From Laspinema palackyanum D2a (GTDB lineage Bacteria; Cyanobacteriota; Cyanobacteriia; Cyanobacteriales; Laspinemataceae), in NCBI GenBank assembly GCA_025370845.1, contig JAMXFF010000028.1, forward strand, positions 35,054-99,053: a DNA stretch of 64,000 nucleotides, in the 5' to 3' direction. A program made the position numbers and the translations under genes. Below, piece after piece: positions 9,231-18,062 of this stretch (positions are counted from its first letter, which is position 1; the number at the start of each line of letters is the position of its first letter). Below the pieces are notes generated by a model that had not been told where the DNA came from, did no database searches, and worked only from the letters and a program-made list of their open reading frames with translations.

Positions 9231-10547
9231 CTAACACCAAACCTCCACCACCCGTCCTGTAATTTCTCGTTCCAACCAAGGAGTGTTACTCGAAAGGGAT
9301 TTCAGACTCTCTCCCGTCACCCGCCAAGACTGTTGAGGGTCAAACAAGGTAAAATCTGCCACTGTACCGGGTGCGATCGCCACTGGGGTTTGTTGCAGGC
9401 ATTTGGCAGGATTGCTACTCAACCCCCGCCATAATTCCACCGGCGATAACTTCTCAGTTGTCACCAGATGTTCCCACAATAAGGGTAATGCCAATTCGAG
9501 TCCGATCGCACCCGGTGGGGATTCAGCAAAGGCGACGGTTTTCTCTTCGTAGGTGTAAGGGGTATGATCAATGGCGATCGCATCGATGACCCCGGATTTC
9601 ACTCCCGCAATCAATGCCTGTTGATCCTGGGGATTCCCCACCGGCGGTTCTAGGTGCAGACTGGGACAGTAGGGAGTAAACAACCCTGGATTGTTAATTT
9701 CTGCCGCATTCACCAACAAGTGCATCCAAGAGGTACTGGCAGTGATGGGTAATCCTTGCGCCTTGGCAGATTCAATCAATTGCACTCCGCGTTGGGTAGA
9801 TACCCGCATGATATGAACCGGCGTTCCCGTTGCTGCAACAATTTCCAGCAATGCTGCCAATGCCGAGGTTTCTGCGATCGCCGGATTTCCTGGCAATCCC
9901 AACCGAATCGAGGCAGTCCCTTCCCGAACGACACCATCTCCTGCTAACTTACGACTACAAGCCCACAGTGCCACAGGTTTACCCCACGGTTGCAAATATT
10001 CCAAAATCCGCCTCAGCAGTGCTAAATCGGCAATGGGTTGACCATCAGCAAAACCAACAATGCCGGATGCCTCTAATTCGGCTAATTCTGTCATTTGTTC
10101 TCCCTTAATTCCCAGGGTTAATGCACCCCAAAAATGCAGTTTCGGCAGGGAAGGAGTGGGGAGAGGCAACAACTCATTCAGGGTTCTAATCCCTTGGACT
10201 TTTTGTTGCAAAAATGCTAATCCCCCAGGATTATCCACAGGTGGAGAAGTATCCGGCAAAATCGCCACTTGAGTAAACCCTCCACTTCTTGCCGATTGCA
10301 TCAATGAAGTTAAGGTTTCTCGTTCCTCAAATCCAGGATCGCCACTGTGACTGTACAAATCAACTAAACCAGGACCTAAGATTAATCCCTGGCAATTCCG
10401 TACTTGAGTATCACTTCCCCAGTCAGCAATTTCTGGCGCTATTTGCGCGATCGCACCATTAGCAATCCAAACATCGGCGATCGTATCCTCTCCCGAAACC
10501 GGGTCAATTATCCGAACTTGTTGCAGCAGTTCATTCACAGTCAACAC
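9231..10547 (-). CDS. Dihydroorotase-like protein with lost metal ligands (PyrX-type)
   Basis: A 438-residue amidohydrolase that aligns along its whole length with class I dihydroorotases of pyrimidine synthesis (TSPPVDNP, LGLPGNPAIAE, IDHTPYTYEEK landmarks). The zinc site is degraded: the family DxHxHxRxPG motif reads DLYSHSGDPG (residues 63-72, first His replaced by Tyr65 and Arg by Gly69); the His of HCED is Trp195; the His of HIAHVS is Arg248. Only H67 and D327 remain. By analogy with the inactive PyrC' proteins that scaffold aspartate carbamoyltransferase, this is probably a non-catalytic partner of PyrB. That role is inference; automatic annotation would call it pyrC. Confidence 0.8.
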   Translation of the reverse strand: MLTVNELLQQVRIIDPVSGEDTIADVWIANGAIAQIAPEIADWGSDTQVRNCQGLILGPGLVDLYSHSGDPGFEERETLTSLMQSARSGGFTQVAILPDTSPPVDNPGGLAFLQQKVQGIRTLNELLPLPTPSLPKLHFWGALTLGIKGEQMTELAELEASGIVGFADGQPIADLALLRRILEYLQPWGKPVALWACSRKLAGDGVVREGTASIRLGLPGNPAIAETSALAALLEIVAATGTPVHIMRVSTQRGVQLIESAKAQGLPITASTSWMHLLVNAAEINNPGLFTPYCPSLHLEPPVGNPQDQQALIAGVKSGVIDAIAIDHTPYTYEEKTVAFAESPPGAIGLELALPLLWEHLVTTEKLSPVELWRGLSSNPAKCLQQTPVAIAPGTVADFTLFDPQQSWRVTGESLKSLSSNTPWLEREITGRVVEVWC

Positions 10548-10580
10548 TCAACAGCAAACACTATCAATCTTTTCCTTTCC

Positions 10581-10912
10581 GGTCCCCTCCCCTTGGCAAG
10601 GGGAGGGTTAGGGTGGGGTCCTCCCCGGTTTCTGGATTCAACCCTAGAAATTTCTTAATTCCGGTCCCCTCCCCTTGGCAAGGGGAGGGTTAGGGTGGGG
10701 TCCTCCTGGTGCAAGCCAGAAAAAACTTAATCTCTGACCCCACAATGGATTTAACCCTTAAAATTGTCGGGTTTCTCATCATCCCTCGGGGAACCCCACC
10801 CAACCCTCCCCTTGCCAAGGGGAGGGCTTTTAACAGATTGAAATTCCGGGTTTCTCATCATCCCTCGGGGGAACCCCACCCAACCCTCCCCTTGCCAAGG
10901 GGAGGGCTTTTA
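10581..10912. repeat. Four-copy palindromic repeat cluster (two forward, two inverted)
   Basis: Two copies of a unit with core CTCCCCTTGGCAAGGGGAG plus GGTTAGGGTGGGGTCC (near 10581-10623 and 10662-10706) face two copies of its reverse complement (near 10791-10831 and 10870-10911), each of the latter preceded by CGGGTTTCTCATCATCCCTCGG. The arrangement is like the paired REP units (BIMEs) of other bacteria. It separates two minus-strand genes. Confidence 0.85.
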
Positions 10913-10928
10913 AAACCCAGTTCTAAAA

Positions 10929-12302
10929 TTACAATGCACCTGCCGCAGTCTTGTCCAAAATCCCTCCAAAATGGGTTGTAATGTTAACGGCTTCTAACAC
11001 TGGGGGATGATCCGGTCCTAGGGTGTAGTCAATCACTGTAATTGCGCCATTCCCTTGTTTGAAGTTCCAAAAATGCTCAGGACCCAGACCAAAGAAATGA
11101 CATAACAAGGCTTTATTAATCGCATCATGCGCCACCACTAATCCCGTTGTCCCGGGTTTAGCAGCTTTGACGATCGCCTCCCATGCCTGAATACTCCGTT
11201 CCCACACCTGTTCCAAATTTTCCCCTTCTGGCATTTGCACCGATTCGGGGGTATCTTTCCATTGGTCTAACATTCCGGGAAAGTCGGTTTCGATTTCGGA
11301 TTCAAACTTTCCTTCCCAGAGTCCATGACTGATTTCTCGCAACAAATCATCCACTTTTAATTCAACGTCAGGATGATGTTGCAAGATGATTTCAGCAGTT
11401 TCTTTGGGACGCAACATGGAACTACTGATGGCAAAATCAATTTGCACATCTTGCAAGTAGTCAGCAGCACATTTAGACTGCGATCGGCCATTATCATTCA
11501 AGGGAACATCAATTTGTCCCTGGAAACGCTGTTGCCGGTTCCATTCCGTTTCCCCATGCCGGACTAATAACAGTCGGGGTCCAATATGTCCGGGTCTGGG
11601 TTTGGGCATTTTTTCCCCGACATGACTGGTTAAATTCATCGATTCCAGTTGGACGGGGAGTTTCCCTTTTAATGGGGGTCTCGGTGTGCCAAAATTCAGG
11701 ATACTAATCCCACAATTGGACTGTTGAATCGAATGATATCGTGCCGGAGAAATTCCCAAGGCGGTACTCAACAAACAGCGATTAATTCCATTATGACCCA
11801 CGACTAAAATCGTTTGATCGGGATGGCGAGATAAGACTTCATCCCAGAATTGTTTCGCTTGTTCATGCAGTGCTAAAACGGGAAAATGTTCCAAAGTCCC
11901 GGTTTCTGTGGGAACATTCATACAAAATTCATGGGGTCTTTCTTGCCAACAGCGGTAATCTTCGGCAAACTTCTCCTGGACTTCTTCCCTGAGCATTCCT
12001 TCCCACAACCGCAAGTCCACTTCCATGAGTTTATCGTTGGGTTGGGGTGCGGGAGGTTTGGAGTCTCCGGCAAAATCAGCAACGATCGCTTCGGCGGTTT
12101 CTTTCGCCCGTTTCAGGGGACTACAGTAAACGGCATCAAAGGAAATGCCACTGAGGGCTGCCGCAACTTGACTCGCCGTCTCGCGACCCTGTTCGGTGAG
12201 GACGGATTTATCGAGGCGACCTTGGATGCGCCGTTCTTTGTTAAACGTGCTTTGACCATGACGGACAATAATTACGCGAGTAGTCAGGGTTCTATCCTCC
12301 AA
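10929..12302 (-). CDS. Two-domain histidine phosphatase (phosphoglycerate mutase-like)
   Basis: A 457-residue tandem duplication of the histidine phosphatase domain. Domain 1 has the phospho-histidine motif IIVRHGQSTFN (R14, H15) and the second catalytic His in VVGHNGIN (H170). Domain 2 has LLLVRHGETEWN (R248, H249) and VVAHDAIN near residue 393. Both therefore keep the core Arg-His and second-His residues. Cyanobacterial relatives are annotated as phosphoglycerate mutase or metal-independent phosphoserine phosphatase. Substrate cannot be read from the sequence. The nearest minus-strand neighbour (dihydroorotase-like) is separated by a repeat cluster, so an operon is unlikely. Confidence 0.85.
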   Translation of the reverse strand: MEDRTLTTRVIIVRHGQSTFNKERRIQGRLDKSVLTEQGRETASQVAAALSGISFDAVYCSPLKRAKETAEAIVADFAGDSKPPAPQPNDKLMEVDLRLWEGMLREEVQEKFAEDYRCWQERPHEFCMNVPTETGTLEHFPVLALHEQAKQFWDEVLSRHPDQTILVVGHNGINRCLLSTALGISPARYHSIQQSNCGISILNFGTPRPPLKGKLPVQLESMNLTSHVGEKMPKPRPGHIGPRLLLVRHGETEWNRQQRFQGQIDVPLNDNGRSQSKCAADYLQDVQIDFAISSSMLRPKETAEIILQHHPDVELKVDDLLREISHGLWEGKFESEIETDFPGMLDQWKDTPESVQMPEGENLEQVWERSIQAWEAIVKAAKPGTTGLVVAHDAINKALLCHFFGLGPEHFWNFKQGNGAITVIDYTLGPDHPPVLEAVNITTHFGGILDKTAAGAL

Positions 12303-12889
12303 CAGAAATGGTGCAGAGTCCCAAGGCGAGTGAAGCGCAGGGGCAGAATCGATCGCATTTTACCCCTTCTTGGTCTCCAGTTAAACTAGGCGACTGCATT
12401 TTTATTCCCCCCTTGACGCCATTCCCTCCCTCTCAACCAGACCCCTGATTCAGGGCTATGGGCGGCATTTCTTTCGGAATTAGGCCAGAAATTTATTTTC
12501 TAACTGAGTCTTATAGCGCTTCGGTGGACTTATGAGGTATAGATATTTAGAACAGTGCGAAGGAGTGCGAGCATCTTGCTCGCTATTGTGGAAAGCGAGC
12601 AAGATGCTCGCACTCCCAAAATGTAAATCAGCACTGTGGGAATCTCTACAATTTTTTACACTTACATCCTTTAATATCTCAAAACCTCGATAATGTGCAG
12701 AATGAAATCGTAAAATAAAAGCGCCTAGTCTTAAATCAAATTAATTTCAATTTATCTCATAATTGCTTCAATTCCTATCAATTTTCCAGATATCCAGACC
12801 GTTAGACTCCAATCCAAGGTAAACTGACAACAGAGTGACTGTCGAATTATAATATCATCTACCGGATCCAGAGGAAGAAGAAACAGACA
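12303..12889. other. Intergenic region with a 55-bp perfect palindrome (587 bp)
   Basis: Divergent spacer between the histidine phosphatase gene and the CPBP protease. Apart from the palindrome listed separately, it is AT-rich from about 12640 to 12850, consistent with a promoter for the plus-strand gene. I see no coding sequence. Confidence 0.5.
12562..12616. repeat. Perfect 23-bp inverted repeat
   Basis: Arms GGAGTGCGAGCATCTTGCTCGCT (12562-12584) and its exact complement (12594-12616) enclose a 9-base loop. There is no T run, so this looks like a dispersed palindrome rather than a terminator. Confidence 0.85.
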
Positions 12890-14470
12890 ATGGATGCAAT
12901 CAAGCTAATCAAGCGTGTGATTTTAACAGCACTAACCCTGCTGGCAGTTTTCCTGGTGGGAACCTCTTTGGTGCAAAGTTTCAATCAACCCCAGGTTCAA
13001 AGCCGTCTGGAACTCTATCAAACCAATCTGCTGCTTCATGTGGCAGAGTACCAAGGCGAGTCTGACAATGATCCGGCAGTGCAAATTGTGCAGGCTTTGG
13101 GCGGGGAAGAACCTTTAGAGGCAGCGCTGAAACAGTATCAAGAAGCAGTCACCTCCACAGAAGAGGCGATCGCCACCCAACGCAGTCGTCTCTCCTCCAC
13201 TGTCATCCTCCCACCGGATGAATCTTCGGATCCGCCTCTAATTGAAGGCATCAATCCTCCTGAACTTGCCGAACTAAAAATTCAAGAGCAAATCGCCAAT
13301 CAAGAGACTCTAAGGGATGAACTCCTGTTAAGATTGGGGATTTTAAAAGCAAATCAAGGTAATTTAGAGGAAGCGATCGAGACTTGGACTCCCTTAACTG
13401 AACGTTCTAGTCCCCATCTGCAACCTACCGCTACTACAGCAGATTTATTATTAACCATTTGGCAAGATTCCCCCACCCTCCCCGCTAATTCTGCAGAACT
13501 TCTCACCCAAAACTTAGACGGATGGTTTCGTTATCAAGCCTTCCGACAACTGTATCAAATCCAGGGACAAGATGAAGCCTTAACTCGCCTCAATCTCCAA
13601 GAACAAGAGATGGCAGCGGAATCGTTAGGGAAATTAGCAACGGTTACCGGCATTCCCGCATTCGGGTTTGTTGTCGGAGTCGGTTTACTCATCTTTCTCG
13701 GGATTCAATGGTTCCTCAAACGGAAAGATTCCCTACTGGTTCAAAATGGCGATCGCAACTGGGAAACTCCTTGGGATTGGGAAACTATATGGCAAGTGTT
13801 TATTGTCGGATTCTTCTTCCTCGGACAAGTTTTAGTCCCCATCGGTGTTCAACTTTTAGGCGTCCAATCTGCCATGTTAGATGTTCGCAGTCGTGCCTTC
13901 TATATCTTGGCAACTTATATTGCGATCGCCATTGGCGGATTATTAGTTCTCTTCTTTTCCATCCGTTCCTTCTTTCCCCTCGCCAAAGACTGGTTTCGCT
14001 TTAATGTTCTACAGGCAATCTGGATTTCCTGGGGATTCGGCGGTTATTTTGCTGCCTTACCTTTAGTCATTTTGGTATCCATCATTAACCAACAATTCTG
14101 GCAGGGACGCGGTGGCAGCAACCCCATTTTATCCATCGCCTTAGAAAACCGAGATACCGTAGCGCTGACTATCTTTTTCATCACCGCATCTGTGGCAGCA
14201 CCTATTTTTGAAGAAATCATGTTTCGGGGATTTCTCTTACCCTCTTTAACTCGCTATATCCCCGTCTCCGGTGCCATTGTTGCCAGCAGTTTATTGTTTG
14301 CATTGGCACATCTCAACCTCTCCGAAGTCCTGCCATTAGCAACCTTGGGAATGGTCTTGGGATTCGTCTATACGCGATCGCGCAATCTCCTCTCCTCCAT
14401 CCTCCTCCACAGTCTCTGGAACAGCGGCACACTCTTTAGTCTGTTCGTCCTCGGCAGTGGCGGCAGCTAA
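12890..14470 (+). CDS. CPBP-family intramembrane metalloprotease
   Basis: Membrane protease of the CAAX prenyl protease 2/bacteriocin-processing (CPBP, Abi) family. The 526-residue protein has an N-terminal membrane anchor (about 8-28), a soluble helical region to about residue 245 with TPR-like spacing, then about seven membrane segments. The catalytic motifs are intact: EEIMFRG (E441, E442, R446), FALAHLN (His near 474) and HSLWN near the C terminus. An AG-rich ribosome site (GAGGAAGAAG) precedes the ATG. Family members process prenylated or other membrane substrates; the long soluble N-terminal region is typical of cyanobacterial members. Confidence 0.88.
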   Translation: MDAIKLIKRVILTALTLLAVFLVGTSLVQSFNQPQVQSRLELYQTNLLLHVAEYQGESDNDPAVQIVQALGGEEPLEAALKQYQEAVTSTEEAIATQRSRLSSTVILPPDESSDPPLIEGINPPELAELKIQEQIANQETLRDELLLRLGILKANQGNLEEAIETWTPLTERSSPHLQPTATTADLLLTIWQDSPTLPANSAELLTQNLDGWFRYQAFRQLYQIQGQDEALTRLNLQEQEMAAESLGKLATVTGIPAFGFVVGVGLLIFLGIQWFLKRKDSLLVQNGDRNWETPWDWETIWQVFIVGFFFLGQVLVPIGVQLLGVQSAMLDVRSRAFYILATYIAIAIGGLLVLFFSIRSFFPLAKDWFRFNVLQAIWISWGFGGYFAALPLVILVSIINQQFWQGRGGSNPILSIALENRDTVALTIFFITASVAAPIFEEIMFRGFLLPSLTRYIPVSGAIVASSLLFALAHLNLSEVLPLATLGMVLGFVYTRSRNLLSSILLHSLWNSGTLFSLFVLGSGGS

Positions 14471-14492
14471 ATTTCAACCCTTCCAGCAACAA

Positions 14493-14623
14493 CCGGCGGG
14501 GGTTAAAACCCCCGCCTAACAGCTCAAGTCGGTTGAAACCGACTGAAAACACCACGGGATAAGGCTTGCAGTCGGTTTTTAACCGACTCGAAGCTCTGAG
14601 GCGGGGGTTTTAACCCCCGCCGG
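14493..14623. repeat. GC-rich palindromic element, copy 2 (compact, 131 bp)
   Basis: Cleanest copy. Outer arms GGCGGGGGTTTTAACCCCCGCC-like at both ends, inner AGTCGGTT/AACCGACT stems, and a centre ACACCACGGGATAAGGCTTG. The whole element can fold as a long imperfect hairpin. Same family as 8924-9142, 25234-25457 and 44091-44229. Confidence 0.88.
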
Positions 14624-14712
14624 TGTTGAGAATGGTGCTAAATCCCAACCCTTCCAGGCAATCCTCGGTTGTTAACCTGCAATACTATAAAAGCGTGGGT
14701 AAAACAAGGGTT

Positions 14713-14779
14713 AGAAACCGGGTTTCTTGTCCGAATTTCTGCCAAGTTTCAACAACTTTGGAGCAGAAACCCGGTTTCT
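14713..14779. repeat. Pair of AGAAACC/GGTTTCT palindromes
   Basis: AGAAACCGGGTTTCT (14713-14727) and AGAAACCCGGTTTCT (14765-14779), each followed by TGTCC, lie between convergent CPBP protease and panB genes. Either could serve as a weak terminator, but the repeated form suggests a dispersed repeat. Confidence 0.7.
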
Positions 14780-14794
14780 TGTCCTACTCAAATT

Positions 14795-15574
14795 TTAGTC
14801 CGGGGGAAAACGGCGATCGCGAACCTCTTCCCCATAAGCCTGTACCGCCTGAGTAATCGTCTCCTGCAAATTAGCGTAGCGTTTTACAAAAGGCGGCACC
14901 CGGTCAGTCATTCCCAATAAATCATGCGTCACCAACACCTGTCCATCACAGTGCAACCCGGCACCAATGCCAATGGTAGGAATCACCAAAGTTTTAGAAA
15001 TTTCTGCGGCTAATTTACTGGGAATATGCTCCAAAACCACCGCAAAAGCACCCGCTTCCTGCAAAGCGACTGCCTCCTTAAAAATGCGATCGCTCGTTTC
15101 CGGAGTTTTCCCCTGTTTCCGATACCCTAATTGATGCACCGACTGCGGCGTTAATCCTACATGACCTAACACCGGAATTCCTGCCAACCCCAATCGCCGC
15201 ACTGTTTCAGCAATTTCCGGATATCCCCCCTCCAATTTCACCGCTTGAGCACCAGTTTCCTTGAGAATTCTTCCCGCCGAATGCATCGCCTGTTGGGGAC
15301 TTTCTTGATAAGTTAAAAACGGTAAATCCACCACCATCAGAGCTTTTTCGATACCCCGTCGCACAGCTTTCGCATGATGAATCATCTCCTCTAGGGTTAA
15401 CGGCAGAGTAGTTTCATACCCCAACACCACCATCCCTAATGAATCGCCAACTAACAGCAAATCCACCCCAGCGCGATCGAGCAATTTCGCCGAGACATAA
15501 TCATAAGCCGTCAGCGCCACGATCGCAATTCCTTGTTGTTTTCGCTCTAGTAATTGTTGAGGGGTAATGGGCAT
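14795..15574 (-). CDS. panB: 3-methyl-2-oxobutanoate hydroxymethyltransferase
   Basis: First committed enzyme of pantothenate (coenzyme A) synthesis; transfers a hydroxymethyl group from methylene-tetrahydrofolate to 2-oxoisovalerate. At 259 residues it matches the family. Landmarks: [33 protein letters not shown] (metal and substrate site), [16 protein letters not shown], and [20 protein letters not shown]. Single gene; panC is not in the window. Confidence 0.96.
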   Translation of the reverse strand: MPITPQQLLERKQQGIAIVALTAYDYVSAKLLDRAGVDLLLVGDSLGMVVLGYETTLPLTLEEMIHHAKAVRRGIEKALMVVDLPFLTYQESPQQAMHSAGRILKETGAQAVKLEGGYPEIAETVRRLGLAGIPVLGHVGLTPQSVHQLGYRKQGKTPETSDRIFKEAVALQEAGAFAVVLEHIPSKLAAEISKTLVIPTIGIGAGLHCDGQVLVTHDLLGMTDRVPPFVKRYANLQETITQAVQAYGEEVRDRRFPPD

Positions 15575-16197
15575 AGCTGGGTGAGTTCAAGTCGGTCAAT
15601 CCGCTGGCAAGAGTAGCAACCGGCAGTCACATCATTATATAGAGATGGATTGCCTTTCCAATCTTATCAGATCCCTAAGCGCGATCGCGGATTCCCCCTG
15701 TCTCTAGGATTGTAGGCACTCCTAACTTACCGGAGGGAGTAAATACACAGGTTGGCTGATTGGTCAATAGCCGGTGTTGGGTGGCGAAAAAAAATTAGTT
15801 ACGGGGGAGGATAAGTGGGAGGCGATCGGACCCCAACCTTGGCCCCACCGACAACGGTATCATCAGGGTTGGCGGCGAAAAGTTTTGGCAAAATCCAGCA
15901 ATTTTAACAACAAGGCAAACTGCTCTACTGAGAATACACCTTACCATAATTTGGCAGATTGTCAAAAACTGCCCGAAACCCTTGCCAATTCGTTGGGGAT
16001 GCGGTTAGTGAATTTAGGGAAAAAACTAGGCAAGGGTTGAATCTTTGTATAGTTTGAAGGCAACAATATCAGCCTAACTTATCAATCCAGAACCGACACT
16101 GCCAGAGGGACCTTCAAATCCCTGCCGGTTGTTGCTTGCTCCTGTCCTGGCAATTAGAATAGAATCACCGTAAGCACAAACTGAGGCTAACTGGGTT
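15575..16197. other. Intergenic region upstream of panB (623 bp)
   Basis: Contains HIP1 sites, a short AG-rich stretch near 15730 and AT-rich DNA from 15900 to 16080. The longest open frame (15774-16040) has no recognisable features and biased low-complexity composition, so I do not call it a gene. Confidence 0.45.
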
Positions 16198-16420
16198 ATG
16201 CCTGAAATCGTCGAAATTCCCCTGGAACTGACTTACTTTCAACTGCCGCCAGCCTGAGAAATTTATTGAAAGTCAGGTAGAAAGCGGGAAGTATCCTTCT
16301 CCTGAAGATGTGATTGTGGCAGGGATTAGGCTGCTAGAAGAAAGAGAACGCATTTATCTAGGGCGGTTTGAGGAATTGAAAGAGGAAATAAACCCCAGGA
16401 GGATGTATCTTTTTTCTTGA
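16198..16420 (+). pseudogene. Frameshifted ParD/CopG-type antitoxin remnant
   Basis: The ATG at 16198 opens MPEIVEIPLELTYFQ and stops at 16257-16259. In another frame the typical antitoxin body continues: PEKFIESQVESGKYPSPEDV followed by IRLLEERERIYLGRFEELKEEI, ending at 16420. This is the ParD-like N-terminal strand plus helical C terminus, split by a small insertion or deletion near 16240. No toxin gene follows; the next gene is on the opposite strand. Confidence 0.75.
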
Positions 16421-16434
16421 TTATATTAGCGGCA

Positions 16435-16698
16435 TCATGGGTTATAGGCCTGACTCCGATGAGCGATCGCCACAACAAACACCCGAACTACTTCATCTTC
16501 TATTGAATAAATTACCCTGTAATCTCCAATTCTATACCGATAGAATCCTGCCAAATCTCCCTTGAGCGGTTTAATATTAGGATGAGAGCGAGGATTCTGC
16601 TCTAGCTGCTGCAAACATCGAGCAATTTTTTTAGCTAGGGCTTGATCGGCGTTAGCATAAAGGTTTTGAGCATCGGGATGGAGCAAAACTTCATACAT
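16435..16698 (-). CDS. RelE/ParE-family toxin
   Basis: An 87-residue protein of the RelE superfamily, usually ribosome-dependent mRNA interferases or gyrase inhibitors. It has the family layout: MYEVLLHPDAQ, an alpha-helical middle with ALAKKIARCLQQLEQNP, IKPLKGDLAGFYRYRIGDYRVIYSI with the basic RYR..DYRV core, and the terminal VVAIAHRSQAY. It follows the upstream antitoxin with an 8-bp overlap, indicating translational coupling. The set looks intact. Confidence 0.9.
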   Translation of the reverse strand: MYEVLLHPDAQNLYANADQALAKKIARCLQQLEQNPRSHPNIKPLKGDLAGFYRYRIGDYRVIYSIEDEVVRVFVVAIAHRSQAYNP

Positions 16699-16969
16699 CA
16701 GATCGAATGTTTCTCCAGTTGGTGTAATCGGTTTTAGGAGTAGCTTGATTTTGCTGAATTCGTTTTAACAGCCCAGGAATTGCCAAAAGTTCCTGGGTTG
16801 CGGCTTCACTTTCAACCTGAACTAAATAAGCCGCAAAATCAGCCACTACCTGTAATTTCTGGGGTGATAGTTGCTTGAGTGTCTCATTTAGCTGGGATTC
16901 CAATTCTGCGACAGATATCGCTCCTGCTGATGATTGCTCTGGCATGGGGAAATTGTCTGTAGTATTCAT
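16691..16969 (-). CDS. Antitoxin partner of the RelE/ParE toxin
   Basis: A 92-residue acidic, mostly helical protein with SPQKLQVVADFAAYLVQVESE, a pattern of cyanobacterial antitoxins paired with RelE (DUF2281-like or similar), and a charged C-terminal tail KTDYTNWRNIRSDV. Identification rests mainly on its position: immediately upstream of, and overlapping, the toxin gene. Family name uncertain. Confidence 0.75.
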   Translation of the reverse strand: MNTTDNFPMPEQSSAGAISVAELESQLNETLKQLSPQKLQVVADFAAYLVQVESEAATQELLAIPGLLKRIQQNQATPKTDYTNWRNIRSDV

Positions 16970-17161
16970 GGCGGTGTTTGACCTATATTAAAAATGGTTA
17001 TTCTTCCCAAATTACCTTTAATTTCCACCCCCTATTATAAGTCAAACCATTGACCCTAAGAGAACGATTTTGATAAACTAGGGTTAAAGGGAGACAGGAG
17101 ACATTAGCTAAAATCTGATATCCATCCATCCCGTTTGGTTAAAAAAAGATATCGATTTTAA

Positions 17162-17380
17162 TTAAACCTTTTGCGTGCGTTTTTGTTCCGTTTCTATGAA
17201 CTGCATGAGTTGTTCTGCTGCACCATTAGATGTATGCAATGCACCCATAATTTCTGCGACTTTATTAACGACACTAATTTCTTCTTCTTTGGCCAAATCA
17301 GCCGTTAAAAATTGGATAATTTGGAACTTCTCAGCACGAGATAACTGTTGCAGTTGCGCCAATAATTCAGAATTTGACAT
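17162..17380 (-). CDS. Small protein resembling an orphan antitoxin
   Basis: A 72-residue protein: MSNSELLAQLQQLSRAEKFQIIQFL, then ADLAKEEEIS and a hydrophilic tail. The SRAEK-hQhhQFL pattern is common in small cyanobacterial antitoxins, where a toxin gene normally follows at once. Here no toxin follows: the next minus-strand gene, 16969, begins 192 bp away and has its own pair. It may be an orphan or an uncharacterised regulator. Confidence 0.55.
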   Translation of the reverse strand: MSNSELLAQLQQLSRAEKFQIIQFLTADLAKEEEISVVNKVAEIMGALHTSNGAAEQLMQFIETEQKRTQKV

Positions 17381-17709
17381 AAAACAACCAGGAAATCATT
17401 TTTTCATTTTACTACAATTTCTGGCTGACAAGGATGGACGGACGACACCAGTGCGATCGCGGAAAACAGAGATCCACCCACAACTCCTGCCCAACTGCGC
17501 CTCCACCAAAGCTACCTAAAACATTGTAACCTTTTCCCTCACCGAACCATCATCTTCGCGAAGCGTCTCCCTAGGAAAATCGCCTTTCTCACCGAAGACC
17601 CCCTAGATAGACCCGCCCTTAATAAGGTTTCCCCCCAATCAACCTCATTTGTTGCGATAGCGGGAGGGTCGATTTTACCTTAACTATCCCCCTGAAATTT
17701 GTCCTATCT
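17381..17709. other. Intergenic region before higBA (329 bp)
   Basis: Contains CTTCGCGAAGCGTCTCCCTAGG near 17556-17577, a short sequence found widely as a repeat in cyanobacterial intergenic DNA, and no coding signal that I can support. Confidence 0.45.
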
Positions 17710-17722
17710 ATGCTAATAGCAT
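17710..17722. promoter_or_regulatory. Operator-like palindrome upstream of higBA
   Basis: ATGCTAATAGCAT is a perfect inverted repeat, followed by a related half site GTGCTATCGTG (17730-17740), 27 bp before the toxin reading frame. HigA antitoxins bind such palindromes to autoregulate; the assignment here is inferred. Confidence 0.55.
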
Positions 17723-17748
17723 GACAACCGTGCTATCGTGTTATTATA

Positions 17749-18039
17749 ATTGTCTCGTTCAAAGACACAGCCACCCAAGATATCTTTAACGGTGAAAACA
17801 CCAAAGCAGCTCGCAAGACTTGTCCAGAAACCCTGTGGAAAGTCGCCCAGCGCAAACTGGATCAACTTGATTCAGTCATCAGCCTTGATGAGCTAAGAGT
17901 ACCCCCCGGTAATCGCTTGGAAGCTCTAGTGGGTAGCCGTAATGGTCAATACAGCATCCGGATTAACGAGCAATATCGCATTTGCTTTGTCTGGAGTGAA
18001 CAGGGTCCTGAAGAGGTTGAAATCGTCCATTATCACTAA
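17749..18039 (+). CDS. higB: HigB-type toxin, apparently with a non-AUG start
   Basis: RelE-superfamily mRNA interferase. The frame reads IVSFKDTATQDIFNG, AARKTCPETLWKVAQRKLDQL, PPGNRLEAL, GQYSIRINEQYRICFVW and ends VEIVHYH, an essentially complete HigB. The conserved beginning (usually MIxSFKD) has ATT at 17749 and ATA at 17746 where a start is expected; I find no in-frame ATG, GTG or TTG in the N-terminal third. Either it uses a rare ATT/ATA start or the start was lost. It is followed after 23 bp by higA. Confidence 0.75.
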   Translation: MVSFKDTATQDIFNGENTKAARKTCPETLWKVAQRKLDQLDSVISLDELRVPPGNRLEALVGSRNGQYSIRINEQYRICFVWSEQGPEEVEIVHYH

Positions 18040-18062
18040 TATCACTCACGGAGTAATTCATA

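Noticed and set aside
15774..16040. 88-codon open frame downstream of panB promoter region
   Set aside because: No recognisable domain, odd composition and no clear ribosome site; more likely a chance frame.
16435..16969. Possibility that the ParD-like remnant is the antitoxin of the RelE toxin
   Set aside because: The toxin already has an overlapping antitoxin upstream on its own strand; the remnant is on the other strand.
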